A DNA stretch of 64,000 nucleotides from Chrysopilus asiliformis. Lineage: Eukaryota; Arthropoda; Insecta; Diptera; Rhagionidae. Positions within the stretch are counted from its first letter, which is position 1; every line of letters begins with the position of its first letter. Made by a program: the position numbers and the translations under genes. Shown here piece after piece: positions 1-13,300 of the stretch. Where the stretch lies: assembly GCA_964034945.1 (NCBI GenBank), contig OZ035960.1, positions 24,787,487 through 24,851,486 of the forward strand, given 5' to 3'. The notes beneath the pieces were generated by a model. It ran no database searches and had not been told where the DNA came from. It saw nothing but the letters and a program-made list of their open reading frames with translations.

Positions 1-3000
1 TCAACGCCCCCTATCGAAAGTGCCGAAACAAAATGAAAAGAAAAGAACACCTTTTTAACCTCTAGTGATGTTTGTGCTTAATATTAAAGTACAACAACAT
101 TTGGGTAAAAAAAATTTACTTAAATGCCTTATTAGAAATAAGAAAACACTTTAAGGATTCTAATATTTTATGGCACAGCCTTTAAGATTTTCTAGAAATT
201 TGAAATAAATAAATTATATTAAAAATTTACTATTACTATCTTACGATTTATAATTCAAATTCTATAATAGATTAATAGGAAATTCACAACAAATTTGATT
301 TTCAACACATTATGCAACTTTTAGAATCAAAACTTTGCCTTTGTCAATCATATAATAATGATATAACGACAATATCTAATTGTATGCTCTGTTACACGTA
401 ACTGAGACATTTCTATGGACCCTTTACAATATTTTTCTATAACATAAAAAGCAACACGTAACTCAAAAACTTATTATAAGGGAATCTATTATATATACAA
501 CTTGCTATGAAGTCGCATTTCTTTAATTCGTAAAAACGTAGAAGGAATTTAAATCGGAAAAATAAAGTAAACTGAAATGTATTAACAATTTGTTAGTTAA
601 AATCAAGTAAGAAGAATTTTATTATATAAATTGTTTAAAGGACTCAAAATAGCTGACGGTCGCCTCACTATCAAGGACAAATTATGTAAAAATTTATGAT
701 ATTCTAAAAGGGAAGGTTATAAATGCTAGTTTTTGTGTGGGTAGTCAAAAAATATTTTATGCTGAGAGATGAAATTTTCAGCGTAATTTTCATCTTCATT
801 TATTGAAGATTTCCCTTAACGCCATCACCCCATCTTGTTTATGAATATAAATTGGTATGTGTAGTCGATGTGTAATTAATGTTGTGATAAATTTTTCCAA
901 GTATGCTATGACATCTAACCACAATGTCCTTGTCTTATGCGAATATTAAGTACTTTCATAATACTGCCGGCATTTAAAGGTCAAACGAGGAAGAATTAAA
1001 ATTATCGCATACACCATATTTCCAACAATTTCTGAATGTGGTCTAATTGAAATGAATTGTGCCATAATACGCCTCCTAAATTGTAAGACTTTGTTCAAAT
1101 GTTGCTTTGTTCAAATGTTCAAATGTTGTGGGAATTTCGAAATTCTTTATCATATAAAGAAAATGAAGGCGATTTCAATGTTTTGTATTTTTAAATTTAG
1201 GATTCTGATTTTATTTGTATTTTTACACTAATAAAATTTTTCTTGGGAAATGCATCAATTTATCATTTGCTCTGAGTCGAAACAAAATCGAAACATTTTT
1301 GAGGGTGTTTTGCTAATAACTAGCAACAAATTACAAACTGATCCGTATTCAATAGTGCCATCAACAAAAGAAGGGTAATTAAACAACTTATACGGTACCA
1401 AAAGAATTCACACCTACCTGTGTCAATCATTTTAACAGATGTACGATTTTAATCAAAGATGAAAATCGGATTCTGAGTCGTACCATTGAAATTTAAGTGA
1501 ACCTAAACCAGAACCAAATTTTTATAATTTTAGGAACCAATACCTACTAGAGTCAAATTTTAGAATTTTTGGAATTAAAAGCAAAACCAAGAACCAGAAA
1601 TCTAATTCACTGTAATTCAATAAAACAGAATCGAATCCAAACAAACATTTGGTTCGTATTCCTGATTTTAATTACTGTTTTCAAAGGATTGTCATGATTT
1701 TTTCTTTAAGATTTAATTGTTTTTCTACTCTTCATTCGTCCTAAAAGAAAAGTATTTTTCCTTGTGTTTGTAAAACTCTTAAAAGGCTTGTGTTAAGTTA
1801 ATAAAATTGTGTTAAGTTAATAATACAGCCAAGTACCATACACTCATCTGATTTGAGGAAGTATAATTTTTATTAGATGATTTTTTGAAGGATTTATACG
1901 AAGGCGACAAAATACAAAACGGATATTCCCAATGTTGGGAATTCGTATCCTTGAATATCTTTATTGACTTCTATGTTTAGCGCGGCCTTCTAAAGCTCAA
2001 CACCGCCTTGTTTGGAAAATTTTCTTTATGGCTTCATTAATATATTTATTTATTTATATCGATATTATATGAAAATTTGCACTTCTTCTACCATAAATTG
2101 CCTTATATAATTAGGTTAGGATAACACTTCCCTTACCATCGAAATGAACCTTCAAGATTAAGATAAAGCCCTTTTGATGTTCAATTTTTCCACCTCCTTA
2201 TATACTCGTGCCGATTACAATCGGTTCCGTTTCCAATTTCTCGTCTTTGTGTATTTATTTAGTCTGTGAGTATACATTAAATAGCGAAAAAAAATCATCC
2301 CAAAATTATGTCAACTTTACTTATCCTTGCAAGCTTTCGGGAGGTCAGAATAAAAAGCACAGTCAAGATGCTGAACATAAAAAGACACCACAGCAATGTT
2401 TTTTTCGCTACGGCACGGGAATAATGGCAAAGAAGATGTTAGCTATGATAAGAACTTTGAATAAATTTTCATATTTGGGAAATTAAAGAAGAGGATCGAA
2501 GGGTTTGGATGGTTTACAAGTGGTTGTCGTGTGTAGGCCGCAAGCTACACATAAGAATTTTAAGGATAGAAGAATTTGACGAACGTGAACGAGTGATGAA
2601 ACAACAGTATAGGTATTCGTAAGGAGAAGAAAATTTTTACTACTTGTTGCTAGGCCAAGAGATTTTTAAGCTATTTTTGGCCGATCGACAGATTGTTTAG
2701 TATTCGTTTTTTTGTATTGAATTTATTTTTCTACATCGTTTTTTAGTGTGTGGGAATATAAAGATATTTCCTGGCAAAAAAGTAAGCACAAGTCAGGTTT
2801 GGTAGCTTGTATTATCTTCTAGATAAACTTTGTCTTTCATTGGAAGATAAATATTTGACGAACCTTTGATTGAGTTCGTCCAGGGTCAGGTGGATAACCT
2901 TTGGAATATTTGCATAAATTCCTTGCATATTCATACACCCATTGTTCTAATTGAATGGAGGGTAAAAGGGATGGTAAAAGAAATGGTAAAAGGGATGGTA

Positions 3001-4349
3001 AAAGGGATGGTAAAAAACATTTGTGTTGGTGGAATTTATGATTAGAGTATCTAAATTTCTAAAAGCCGTTCTCTTAGCTAATTGGGTTAAAGTAAAGTAG
3101 ACTTAATTCTACATAATCGTACAGGTGTTATTCGTATAGAATAGGATTTTGTGTAGATATCTACTAGTAATAAAAAGTTACTTGAGATCTAGCATTAGTC
3201 AAGAACGATTTAATTCCTTAGCCATTTTATCTATCGAATTTAAATTATAATGATATTATCAATGAATTTGCTATAAAACTTGCAAGAAAATGAAACGAAA
3301 ATCAAATTTAAGTCGCATACCAAAAAAACCGATCTTTTGTGTGATTGAAATGTTATTTATTAAAATAATTTAATTATTTTTTATTTTCATTGCAATTTGT
3401 GCAATGAAACGAATCGCAAAATGCAATCAATTATTTTTGTCAACTTTGTACCGGGCACCCTTTTTTCTCGGACCAGCCCTGCTAGCAATTAATCCTTCGT
3501 ACTTTTTTAACGAAAATCCTGTGCGAGTAAATACAAGTTTTAAATAAATAAATAAAAACTTGTATCAGAAGTTGAAACTTCATAAAATGTAAAAAAACTA
3601 ACACACAAAGTGCTTTCTTGAAAAACGAAATTTTACTACACCAAAAAAAATCCGGGTAAAGTTCAAATTGAATCATTTGAAAAAAGCAATCTCTCACCCA
3701 GAACAGCGAAATATTGTAAACAATTTTTCATAATATGCTCTAATTTTTAAATGAAATAAAGACAAACCAAACAAACCATTACAATACGGATTTTCAGCCA
3801 AAAGCAATTTCAAGAATCACGTGCTACACATTTGAAATTTCAAAATCGTACCACCCAGTTAATATCAATTCACACAATTCAGGAATCGTATAGCCAAAGT
3901 CTGCCATTAAAAAGCATTAAAAGCGAATTTTAAAAGAAATTTATGTTTTATTACCAAAAATATCGTTGCGTTGAAAAAAATGGCCAATTAAACTGCAAAG
4001 ACCTAGAAATAATACTGACAACTACTTGAGAATACCGAAAGTGAGGTCAGGAATTGGAAAATTCGGGTAATTAGACAAGTTTTCTACAGTATGTCGAAAA
4101 AAAACACCATCAATTTACTGTTTACAAATTCAACGTGATAAAACTTTTCTTTGTTCAACTGTCTGTAAATTTTTTGGGTGAATTTCAATCGATCGCATAT
4201 AAAACTAGCAGCTGCCTGCAATCATCGTGAACTGAGATTGGAATTTTTACTCTAAATATCCATAAATTACTTAAAATTTATCACTTTTATTCATCCTCTA
4301 CAATAGAATAAATTTTATTTAATGTGAATTTTTTTTTTTCAATTTACAG
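1..4349. other. AT-rich upstream region, no coding gene seen
   Basis: No reading frame here looks like a conserved protein or fits a splice model. It probably holds the upstream or 5' untranslated part of the Ras-like gene that starts at 4359. A TATAAAA at 4198-4204 followed about 25 bases later by a TCATCG-like initiator near 4222 is a possible core promoter for that gene, but a splice acceptor at 4348-4349 shows that an untranslated exon lies somewhere upstream. A short tandem repeat sits at 2959-3016. Confidence 0.5.
2959..3016. repeat. 12-bp minisatellite (GGGATGGTAAAA)n
   Basis: About five head-to-tail copies of a 12-base unit close to GGGATGGTAAAA, with single-base variants (for example GAAATGGTAAAA). 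There is no coding reading frame across it. Confidence 0.85.
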
Positions 4350-4358
4350 ATATACGCA

Positions 4359-7300
4359 ATGAAGACAGATGACAGGAGTACAGCGCCAAGAGTTCGAATC
4401 GCCGTATTAGGGAACGTGAATGTCGGAAAATCGGGTAAATAAATAAAATTGCTTGTATTCTGGTTCAATTTTTTAACACCAGGAATTTAAAAAAATTACC
4501 AAAAACTTACCCAGTAGATTATGCGTATTTTAAATAAAATTTGTTCGTAGTCGAATTTTTTGACACACTGTGAGTTTGAAAACCTCCCTTGAATTCTGGA
4601 AATTGATCTATAAATTATAGAGCATCTAATTAAAGATATTTATTTTTCGAAATCTATTTTTATGGCTTACCTATGCATAACTCTCATTCCGTTCATAGAC
4701 TTCAATGTTTATAAACAAAAAAAATGATAACAAATTGGCACAAGTTTATTTTTTCATACACACTTTAAAGACGCAAACAATCATTTTGGAAATTGGAAAA
4801 AGAACGGGTAGAGCCTATTAGTAGAGGTGACGCGCCACCCACCTAAATAAATGCGTTTCCGCTACGGAAGAACGAATAAATGTTCATTGTGGGCTATGAG
4901 TACTTCTAATTGGTGATTTACATCGGTTTTAATATCCGATTTTAATACTGTTTGTGTCTAAGCGATAAAGAAATGTGAATATTTTCTGGTTGATTTTTTG
5001 CAGTAATGAAAAAACTACTAAACCAAATCGGAAATATTCAAAAAATTTGGCGCCGGTGACTACGTAGTAATTAGGTTATGGCTTAATGAATCAGATAAAC
5101 GCGGCTGTAATAAAAAACCAAACATTTTTTTGCTAGTTTGATTCAAAGATAAGACATATAATTAGGGTGACCATATATCGACGTTTCCGTACAAGACTAT
5201 CGTAACTTAACTTATGACATTCTTCAATGTTGAATTTTTAATTTACTAAAAAATAAAACTCGTTGACTTTTTCGAGATGTTGAAGGAAGATCTCCATTAC
5301 CATGACTTCGGCAACTGCAAAAAATAGAGACACATTTATGTGAAGATACGTTGACGAGAAAGGCAGATAAGAATCAACTGCAAAAATTTGTCGGCAACTG
5401 CAAGAATAATTTCCCCTGTTTTTTTATGGCGATTTTATGGCGATTTCTACTACAATCACACATTGTCCCTGTAAGTGAATAGTAAGCACGGACACATTCA
5501 AACTGTTATTATAGCGTGATGTCATTTTAAAAGCTTTTTCTCCTTCGCATGCATAGTCAAAAGCTTTGTTACCATGCCAATTTGAACATTATATTCATAG
5601 CATAAGGTTTGATATGATTGCTATAAAATTGTAAAACTGGAAGGGATGGCGTTTAACTTGTATTCAGTTATTTCTCTTTAGATCTATATAAGTCTATCTT
5701 GCTCTAGTTTTCTGCATTTTTTTGCAGTTACAGAAGTCATGGTAATGGAGATCCTCCTTAAGGATTCACAATTGCAGATTTAACAAGACTCTCCGCCTAA
5801 CAAAGGTGTCGACTACCTAAGCAGAAAAGTGTGTGTAATACAAAAACCCAGAGCAATTTCGTCTAGATGCCAATAGACAGCTTTCGCATTTGTAATAAAA
5901 AAAAGAATTTTCCGATCCAAACAATTCAATGACATAAAGCTTAACATCAGAAAAAATAATAATCCACTAATGTGGGCTCAAAAATCAATTTCAAGATTAA
6001 ATTAGTAATTGCTAAATAATATCAAAAAAGTGTTTTGCCAGAATTCTTTTTTTCAATTTAGTCCTATAGCAACCAAACTTCTGGTAACTTTAAAGGAATC
6101 ACTGAAAATTCTATACGATATAATAAAAGGGCAAAAGTTGCCTTTCGAACTCCGAAAACGATGTGTTCTCTAAATAAAGCATGAGATAATCCTCTCACGT
6201 TTCACACAAAAAGCACTAGGAAACAAAAGACTTGGAAAACTTGGAAAATCTTTAAAAAAAAGTCTCCCATTACGTTATTCTCGTAAAGAGAGATCAAGCG
6301 TATAAAATGAACTTAAGTCCATTGAAAAAAAAAATTAACAATTGAACAGAATATTTATACAAAGTATATTGAAACCTCGATACCGTGTACCGATATTAAA
6401 TCAGGGTGGTATATAGTATCGAGGGGAATACACTTTTGAGGGAATAAAATATTGATAAAATATTGATATGGTATAAATAACATAGAACACAGTTTTTTTT
6501 AAAATACTTTATTAATTTATACATTTTTGCTTCCTCCCGAACCTTTAATTTTCTAGTAGGTAATTGCCAAAAAACGCTTTTTTGCTTGAAACCCAAGGGA
6601 AGCCCTTTAAAATCGCATTACTGACCAAATAAAAAACATAACAAAAGCTATAATTGCCAATCTGGCAATTATTGAAAACCCGTATGGTGATTTAAGTGAA
6701 TGGCGAACAGTTTTATCAAAATTCCACTATGAAGTCAAACTTTCCACTATGAAGTCAAACGTATGGTTTCACCATACGGGTATAAATACGTATCAAATAT
6801 TTTTCATAGTTCTACAAATGTGCAAAGTTTCATTATAATCGGATAAGGACACTTCCATGGTTCTGCTTGTGAGTGTGACGCTAAACAAAATCTGAGGTAT
6901 ACACTATCGTGGGGTATACAGTACTGAGAGTATACAATATATAGGTTTCAATGTATTGTAGATATCCAGATACTTTGCTAAATTAAATATCTAATGAAGT
7001 TCAAAAAAACATATTGAAGGGTTTTTAGTGAGCGACATGAAAAAGAATTGAATGAGTTGGGGAAAATGCTGAAATGAGATAATCACATTAGTTACAAAAT
7101 AAACAAGAAAATTCAATTATTTTTATGAAACTTAATAATTAAAAAGCAATTAAACAGTTATTGATGAGAAAAATTTTAGACGTTGAACTTCCCAATTGAC
7201 CATTCCAATCATCTTGTACCAAGTACCGAAGGTACGATTTATGGAATTTTGACTGGAAATTCAAGATTTTTTCCTGTGAAAATGGTCCTTTTTGTACCAT

Positions 7301-10300
7301 AAGGTCCATAATTCCAAATGTTCCCACAAATATTCTTAAACTTTATAAAGGAAAATTGCGTGGTACATTTGGACACGGTACAAAAATTCCAACATTGGTC
7401 AATTGGGTTGTCGCGTTTTCATTCATGGAAAAACTACACAGAAAACGTATAAATGACAAAATATAGTGGGCTAATAACATTAAATCGATAAGTAGGTACC
7501 ATGATGTAATAATGATTATCGATTAATTTTTACCGGGAATTTTCTTTTCATTTGGATTACGTGACTAATGTTTTTTCTAGAATTATGGTAGAATCTATAA
7601 TGCTTCTTAGAATTCAGTTGAAGTGGAACTTAAATATTATGAATTGTGTTCTATTGTTCTTTAAAGTGGTAATTAGATCCGTTTAGCTTTTATGTAATAT
7701 GTGTAATTCAAATGTCAAATATTCTTATTGCCGTCAGAATCATGGAATCATAAATTCATGGAAATGAAACTTTTCTTCACGCAATATTATATTTTTTTTT
7801 TCCTTTTTTTTTATTAAGAAGCTTTTAAGTTCCTAAGCCAATAGTCTTTAATATCAACTACCCATTTTATTGATTAGTAATGTTAAGTGGAATTATATTA
7901 AAAACGCTGTACTTGTGTTAATGCACACTCGTCGGCCACATGGCATGCTTTTAATACAATATATAATTAGTTAACATGTTTTATATTAACGATAAAATTT
8001 ATTATGCTTTCAAAGATGCATCGTATACAATTTTTATATGTCAATTGAAATTTTTTTTTTCAAAATTTTTCATTCCAAATTCAAACATATAACAAAATAC
8101 CTGCCACCTGTACAAGCCGGACTCCCACCGGTCCGGGAAATTTGTCCAATTTAGACAAGTTGTACTAAAAAACACTAATATTTTATTCTGTTTTAGGATA
8201 GTATGAAGTGCCCTCTGTCGCGTTAGAACGTTCCCTTTTTACGCTTTCCTTCTTTCAATTTTTTTGAATGTGTGTGTCCAAAAACTAAACTCCACACGGT
8301 AGGATTTTTTATTTTAAATGAAAAATGTCTTCAATTTTACGGGACTTTGAAAAATGTTCGGCTTGGGTGGGTTTCCGGCTTATACTAGGCTCGGTTTATA
8401 CAGGTTTCACTGTAGTAATATGGTAATACGAGGTGGTTTGAATAATATCACTGGTAGTTGTGGTAAAAAGAAAAAATGGAACATCTAAAAATTACCCCAG
8501 ATACAAAAAATTATTCATATATCTTTTATGTTTCTAAAACATATATAATAATAGATATTATATTTGTTAAAGCTATTGATTTGGGATTTAATCATTTTAT
8601 ATAAAACATATAAAAATACCATTTACCTCACTTAAATTATTCCAAAGAAGGACATTTATCCTAAAAAATCTCAGTAGGCTGAAATCCATACGACATTATC
8701 ATTTATATATATTTTTGTTTGAAGTGTTTTTTTTTAAATTCGGCAACAGAATGATGGATCAACAGTTTGTCTTTAAAAATATTTTTTTCCTGATTCCTTG
8801 AACTTTAATTTTTAACATAAAAAGGTATTTAAACATTTCTAAGTTCAGAATTTGACCCCAATTAATTAATTGAAATTTTACAAGATAGATTGCCAAAATA
8901 AAATCAATTTTGACGAAGTGTGAAATTCCAATCAATCGAACTGGAAATTCAAAAGTCAAGTTATAACGCACATTCAAATGAACACCACCTGGGCTATAAA
9001 ATAAACGAATGTTTGCTGAATTTTCATATAACTGGATAAATAATTTTACCTCAAATTCGAATAATTATGCAGTTCCAATGAAAAGCCACACGTTGGGCAA
9101 TTGAAAAAGGTGAAAAATCTTGTATTATTTTGAATTTGAACTAATTTCGAAACGGTCATGAATCGCCTTCAATTCATGAATCATCCGTTTTATATTGCCG
9201 GGTCGCTCTAAATATTTCTATGTAGCATATTGATTGACAGATAAATGCCATATTTCTTCTTATGTTGAATGAAACGAACAGAGCATATTTTCAGCATATT
9301 TCGATGCCTGGCCATTGAATTCCTTAATGCCATTGCTCCCCCTAGGCCAGACGCTATGGTTTCCTTTTCGATTAAATACATAATGGCAGGGTATTAAAAT
9401 TAAATTTCGGATTATATAGTAATAGCAATTTCGCTCGCCTTTGAAAGATTTTCGTGGCCGAATCCAAGGGGAAAATCTTAAAGAATTTTATGAATAATGT
9501 TTATTCATTTATTATTAAGTTTGCAATGTCTTTGACCTGATTCCTTTGCTAAATAGCCTTAAAATACAGCCAAAATGAGATGCCTAATAGTTCCATTTAA
9601 AAATCAATTATCGGTCATTTTTCCGCATGATGTACAATTTAACGAGAAATGAAAAACTCAATTAAAATACAAGCTAATAGCACATTAATAACAAACAGAA
9701 ACAAAAATATGTTTTCCCCAGAAGTTATTAATTGCAATTTGTGAATTTTCATTCTGAATGATTCTGGAAAAGCTCAATCGTCTGTTGCCTTTTATATATT
9801 TCTTTCTTTTTTTTCATTTGTATTATTTTATGAATGATGAATTTTCCACGGAAATGTTTTTCCACCAGTTTTTTGCACATTTGAAATTTTATTCTTGTGA
9901 ATTTGGATGATTTATCTCATATTTCGCCATTTGTATCTGTAAATTGAAAGTGATACAAGGTCATTGTGCTATGGAATTAAAACTTACGCAATTTAGTGGG
10001 CTTCTCCATTAGATTTAATTGCAATTTGGGTTAAAGTGGCCTTTAGAATTATGTTTATATCGCAACCTAAATTCGATAAACACTTAATACCATTTCAACA
10101 CTCTTATTTGATTTTTTTCTCATTTCTCGCACTAGAATATTACGTCGTTGTTATGACTTAATTAAAGTTCAAATGATTCAAATGACCAATGTGTAAACAT
10201 ATGTGGAGGAAATATATGTCTGGGACACGTGGATATGCACAGCATCAATTTCATTCAAAATTGTATTTATTGCCGTAAAACTTTTAACCTTATCCTTGGG

Positions 10301-13300
10301 ACAGTTTTCCAGCGAGAATAATGAGTTTCGATTGACCTTGCTGTGGTCCACACTTTCGTAATTAATCTGACAGACGTTTTTCTAAAATTGGTTGGACCCA
10401 TGCAATTTTGTTTAATAGTAGAAAAATGTATTTGGGTATGAATAAATGAGTTTTTGTTGGATATAAGAAATACAATTTAAATAAAACAGAATGTTTAATA
10501 AATGTCATGAAAATTTTCGAGTTAATTTTTCCTAAAAAAGATTTTCCGAGCACTCCTGAGTCCATTGGACATTATTTAAAAAATGACTTTCTGTTTGTCT
10601 ATCTGTGTACAATATTTCTCAAAAACTAATAGAGTTAGAGTAGAGACATGAAATTTTACAGAGATGTTTGATCCTGAAATGGGATGATCCTGTCCACTTT
10701 TGGTAAAAGTCCGTTAACTGGAAGTAACCAAAACTGCGGCTTTATAAAAATCTCAATTTCGTCGGGTTATAGTGTAAATTGCGCCAGGACGTAGATTTCG
10801 TATAAGAAAATAATTAGCTGTTCACATTAGATATTTTTGCTTGAGTTTAAATCTAGAAAGAACGATGAAAATTGATTTAAAATTAGAAACGAAAATGGAA
10901 ATATGCTTTGAGGAAGAATATTAAGAAAGGCCGATCCAAGTCACGCTGGTGAAATTTCACTCGGTATTTTTATACGATTCAACTGATTATTTCTGTTATA
11001 CTGTCAAAGAAATTTAAAAAAAAAAACTGTGGCGATATCATGACCCTTTTGTAATATTAATCGAGCACATCTTAAGCGATTTCAACACGTGTATACTAAT
11101 TTGAATTTTGTGGTTATTAACCCTTTTCTCTCTACATTTTAAAACATATATGTACATCGCTGTTGTTCCCTTAAATATTTCATTTTGTGTTGTGCGAAAT
11201 CAGAGTATTATTTAAAAGAAGAATACGAAAAAATATACAAAATACTCGTAGTTATTGACCTTTGTAGGGAAATTTTAAGCCGATTGAAGGCTTCTTATAT
11301 CAAACAAAAACGCATTTATTCATCATAAGAGGTTTTAAATTAGGCAAAAGTCAATGTCCTACACCAGGACAACGAACTTCATCAGCAGATGAAGGCATTC
11401 CAAATAGACATAAGCCATGCTACGAAAGATTGGAACAATTTCAATTTGTAAAAGTGATATAGAAATATTTTACATTTTTTCCAATAAATATATATCTTTT
11501 CCTATCATTCACCTTTTCTATATTGGAAAATGTTTATTGCCCATTCACTCGAGCTGGAGCCGGAGCTAAACATTGAATGAAAAAGGACATTTATTGATAT
11601 TACGATGATCACGATGGTGATCACAAGTCCTCACCATTATCACCCTCATCACTGTAGAATAGGGTGAGAATACAAGTATATATACAGGTGTTGTATCCCA
11701 AACATATTTATTTTATAGCCGAATGTTACGTTGATAGAAAGAATCATTGATGATATTGTTCGATGAAGTGTGAATATTGTTCGAGCAAGCAAAAAATACA
11801 GAGAAAAACGAAAAGTGAATACCCTAAAAAGTGCGAAAAATACAAGAGGAAAAACGTAAAAATCTCAAAATATCCTTAGCTCACCTGTTATCATTCACAT
11901 ATAACAGTTATCTGTAGTATAAAAGTTCAAGCATCTTCTTTTTACTCCAAATATCGATATTCACTCGTTGTCAATTTTAGCAAATTAAAATTGATGCTAG
12001 TGACAGGAAAAAATGCTGAGCTTGCCCTGACTTTGAGACGAAACTTTTCCTGGAGGCAATTCAATATTTCTTGCCTTGTAACTTTTGATGTTGTTTTGAT
12101 TTTGGAGTGGGAACTTTAGATACAGTTAATGGGGTAATAATGAATGTTTATTGAGTGGTTTTCAAGTGGTGTCGATGTCCTTTAGGTGATTGCCATCGTC
12201 TTCTGCAAAAAGACGTTGAACTTGACATAATAATAATGCGGGTAGCGTCGAAAAATTCAATTGATATTGGGATACTTTACAAATTTATTCAATACAATCA
12301 TATATTAATCAAGATTGGTTACTTTTCAGGTCAAAGTCATTCAATCTTCGTGTTTTCTTTGATTCAGGGAATCACAAGTTCAGACGAAATTTTTGTAAGA
12401 AAGTTATGGAAAAATAAGTTGTCAGAAAAATCTGTCAATATTAAAGTTTAGCCCAAAGAATTGCATTTTCAATGTTTATTCTGCATACGTTTTTAAAGCA
12501 AGTCAAATTAAGGCATAAAATTTCAAAACAAGATGCACAAAATTGCACTGGCTGTAAAAAAATCAAATCAATTTTTTTTTTTTGACTTTTTACTTTTTTT
12601 TAAATTTAGAAAATATAAAGAGTTACTATTACCTTGGTAAAGCTTCTGGATTTGACAAATTTTCAGGAAAACAAAATGAAAAACTTTAGCCATGAAGTTT
12701 CAACTGCTTTCAATGGATCTAACTCGAAACCCCTCGACCGATTACCTAAAATTTTCCCTTGTATTATTTTAGGCAGGTGTCATTAAGGAAAATATAAAAT
12801 GCGCAACACGAGATGCGTTTTCCTTGCGAGCCTCGAAACCTATTTACCCTGTGTTATTTCCTTCAAGAAATCTTTAACATGCGAAAATAAGATTTTGATC
12901 AGGAAATCAACGCAGCAATATTAACTATAAATATTGTTGTCAAATTATTTTATATCTGTTTTGAACAGCTTTCATTCAAAATTCATTAGAATTTCGCAAA
13001 TATATTTATAAATCAGATATTTTTCATTCATTTCTTTCCAACTAAAATATTTTTGTTTTCTTATATGAAGATTTAAAGCATATTTACATAAAAATGTGAC
13101 GATTGCAATTCGTAGCGGAACAAAACTGAAATGTAAATAAAAAATCATGATTGAAATTGCGCATAAAAGTTCTCGATCTGTAATTGTCGGCTATCAAAAA
13201 AATCATCTTTCATAGATGACTATTTCTGCCAATCATAAAATAATTTTGGGAATTATTTTTGGCATCGCAGATATTCAAATAGACACTCATCGCATTTAAT

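Noticed and set aside
12155..12451. 98-codon frame in Ras-like intron 1
   Set aside because: Flanking exons join in phase without it; no homology or splice support.
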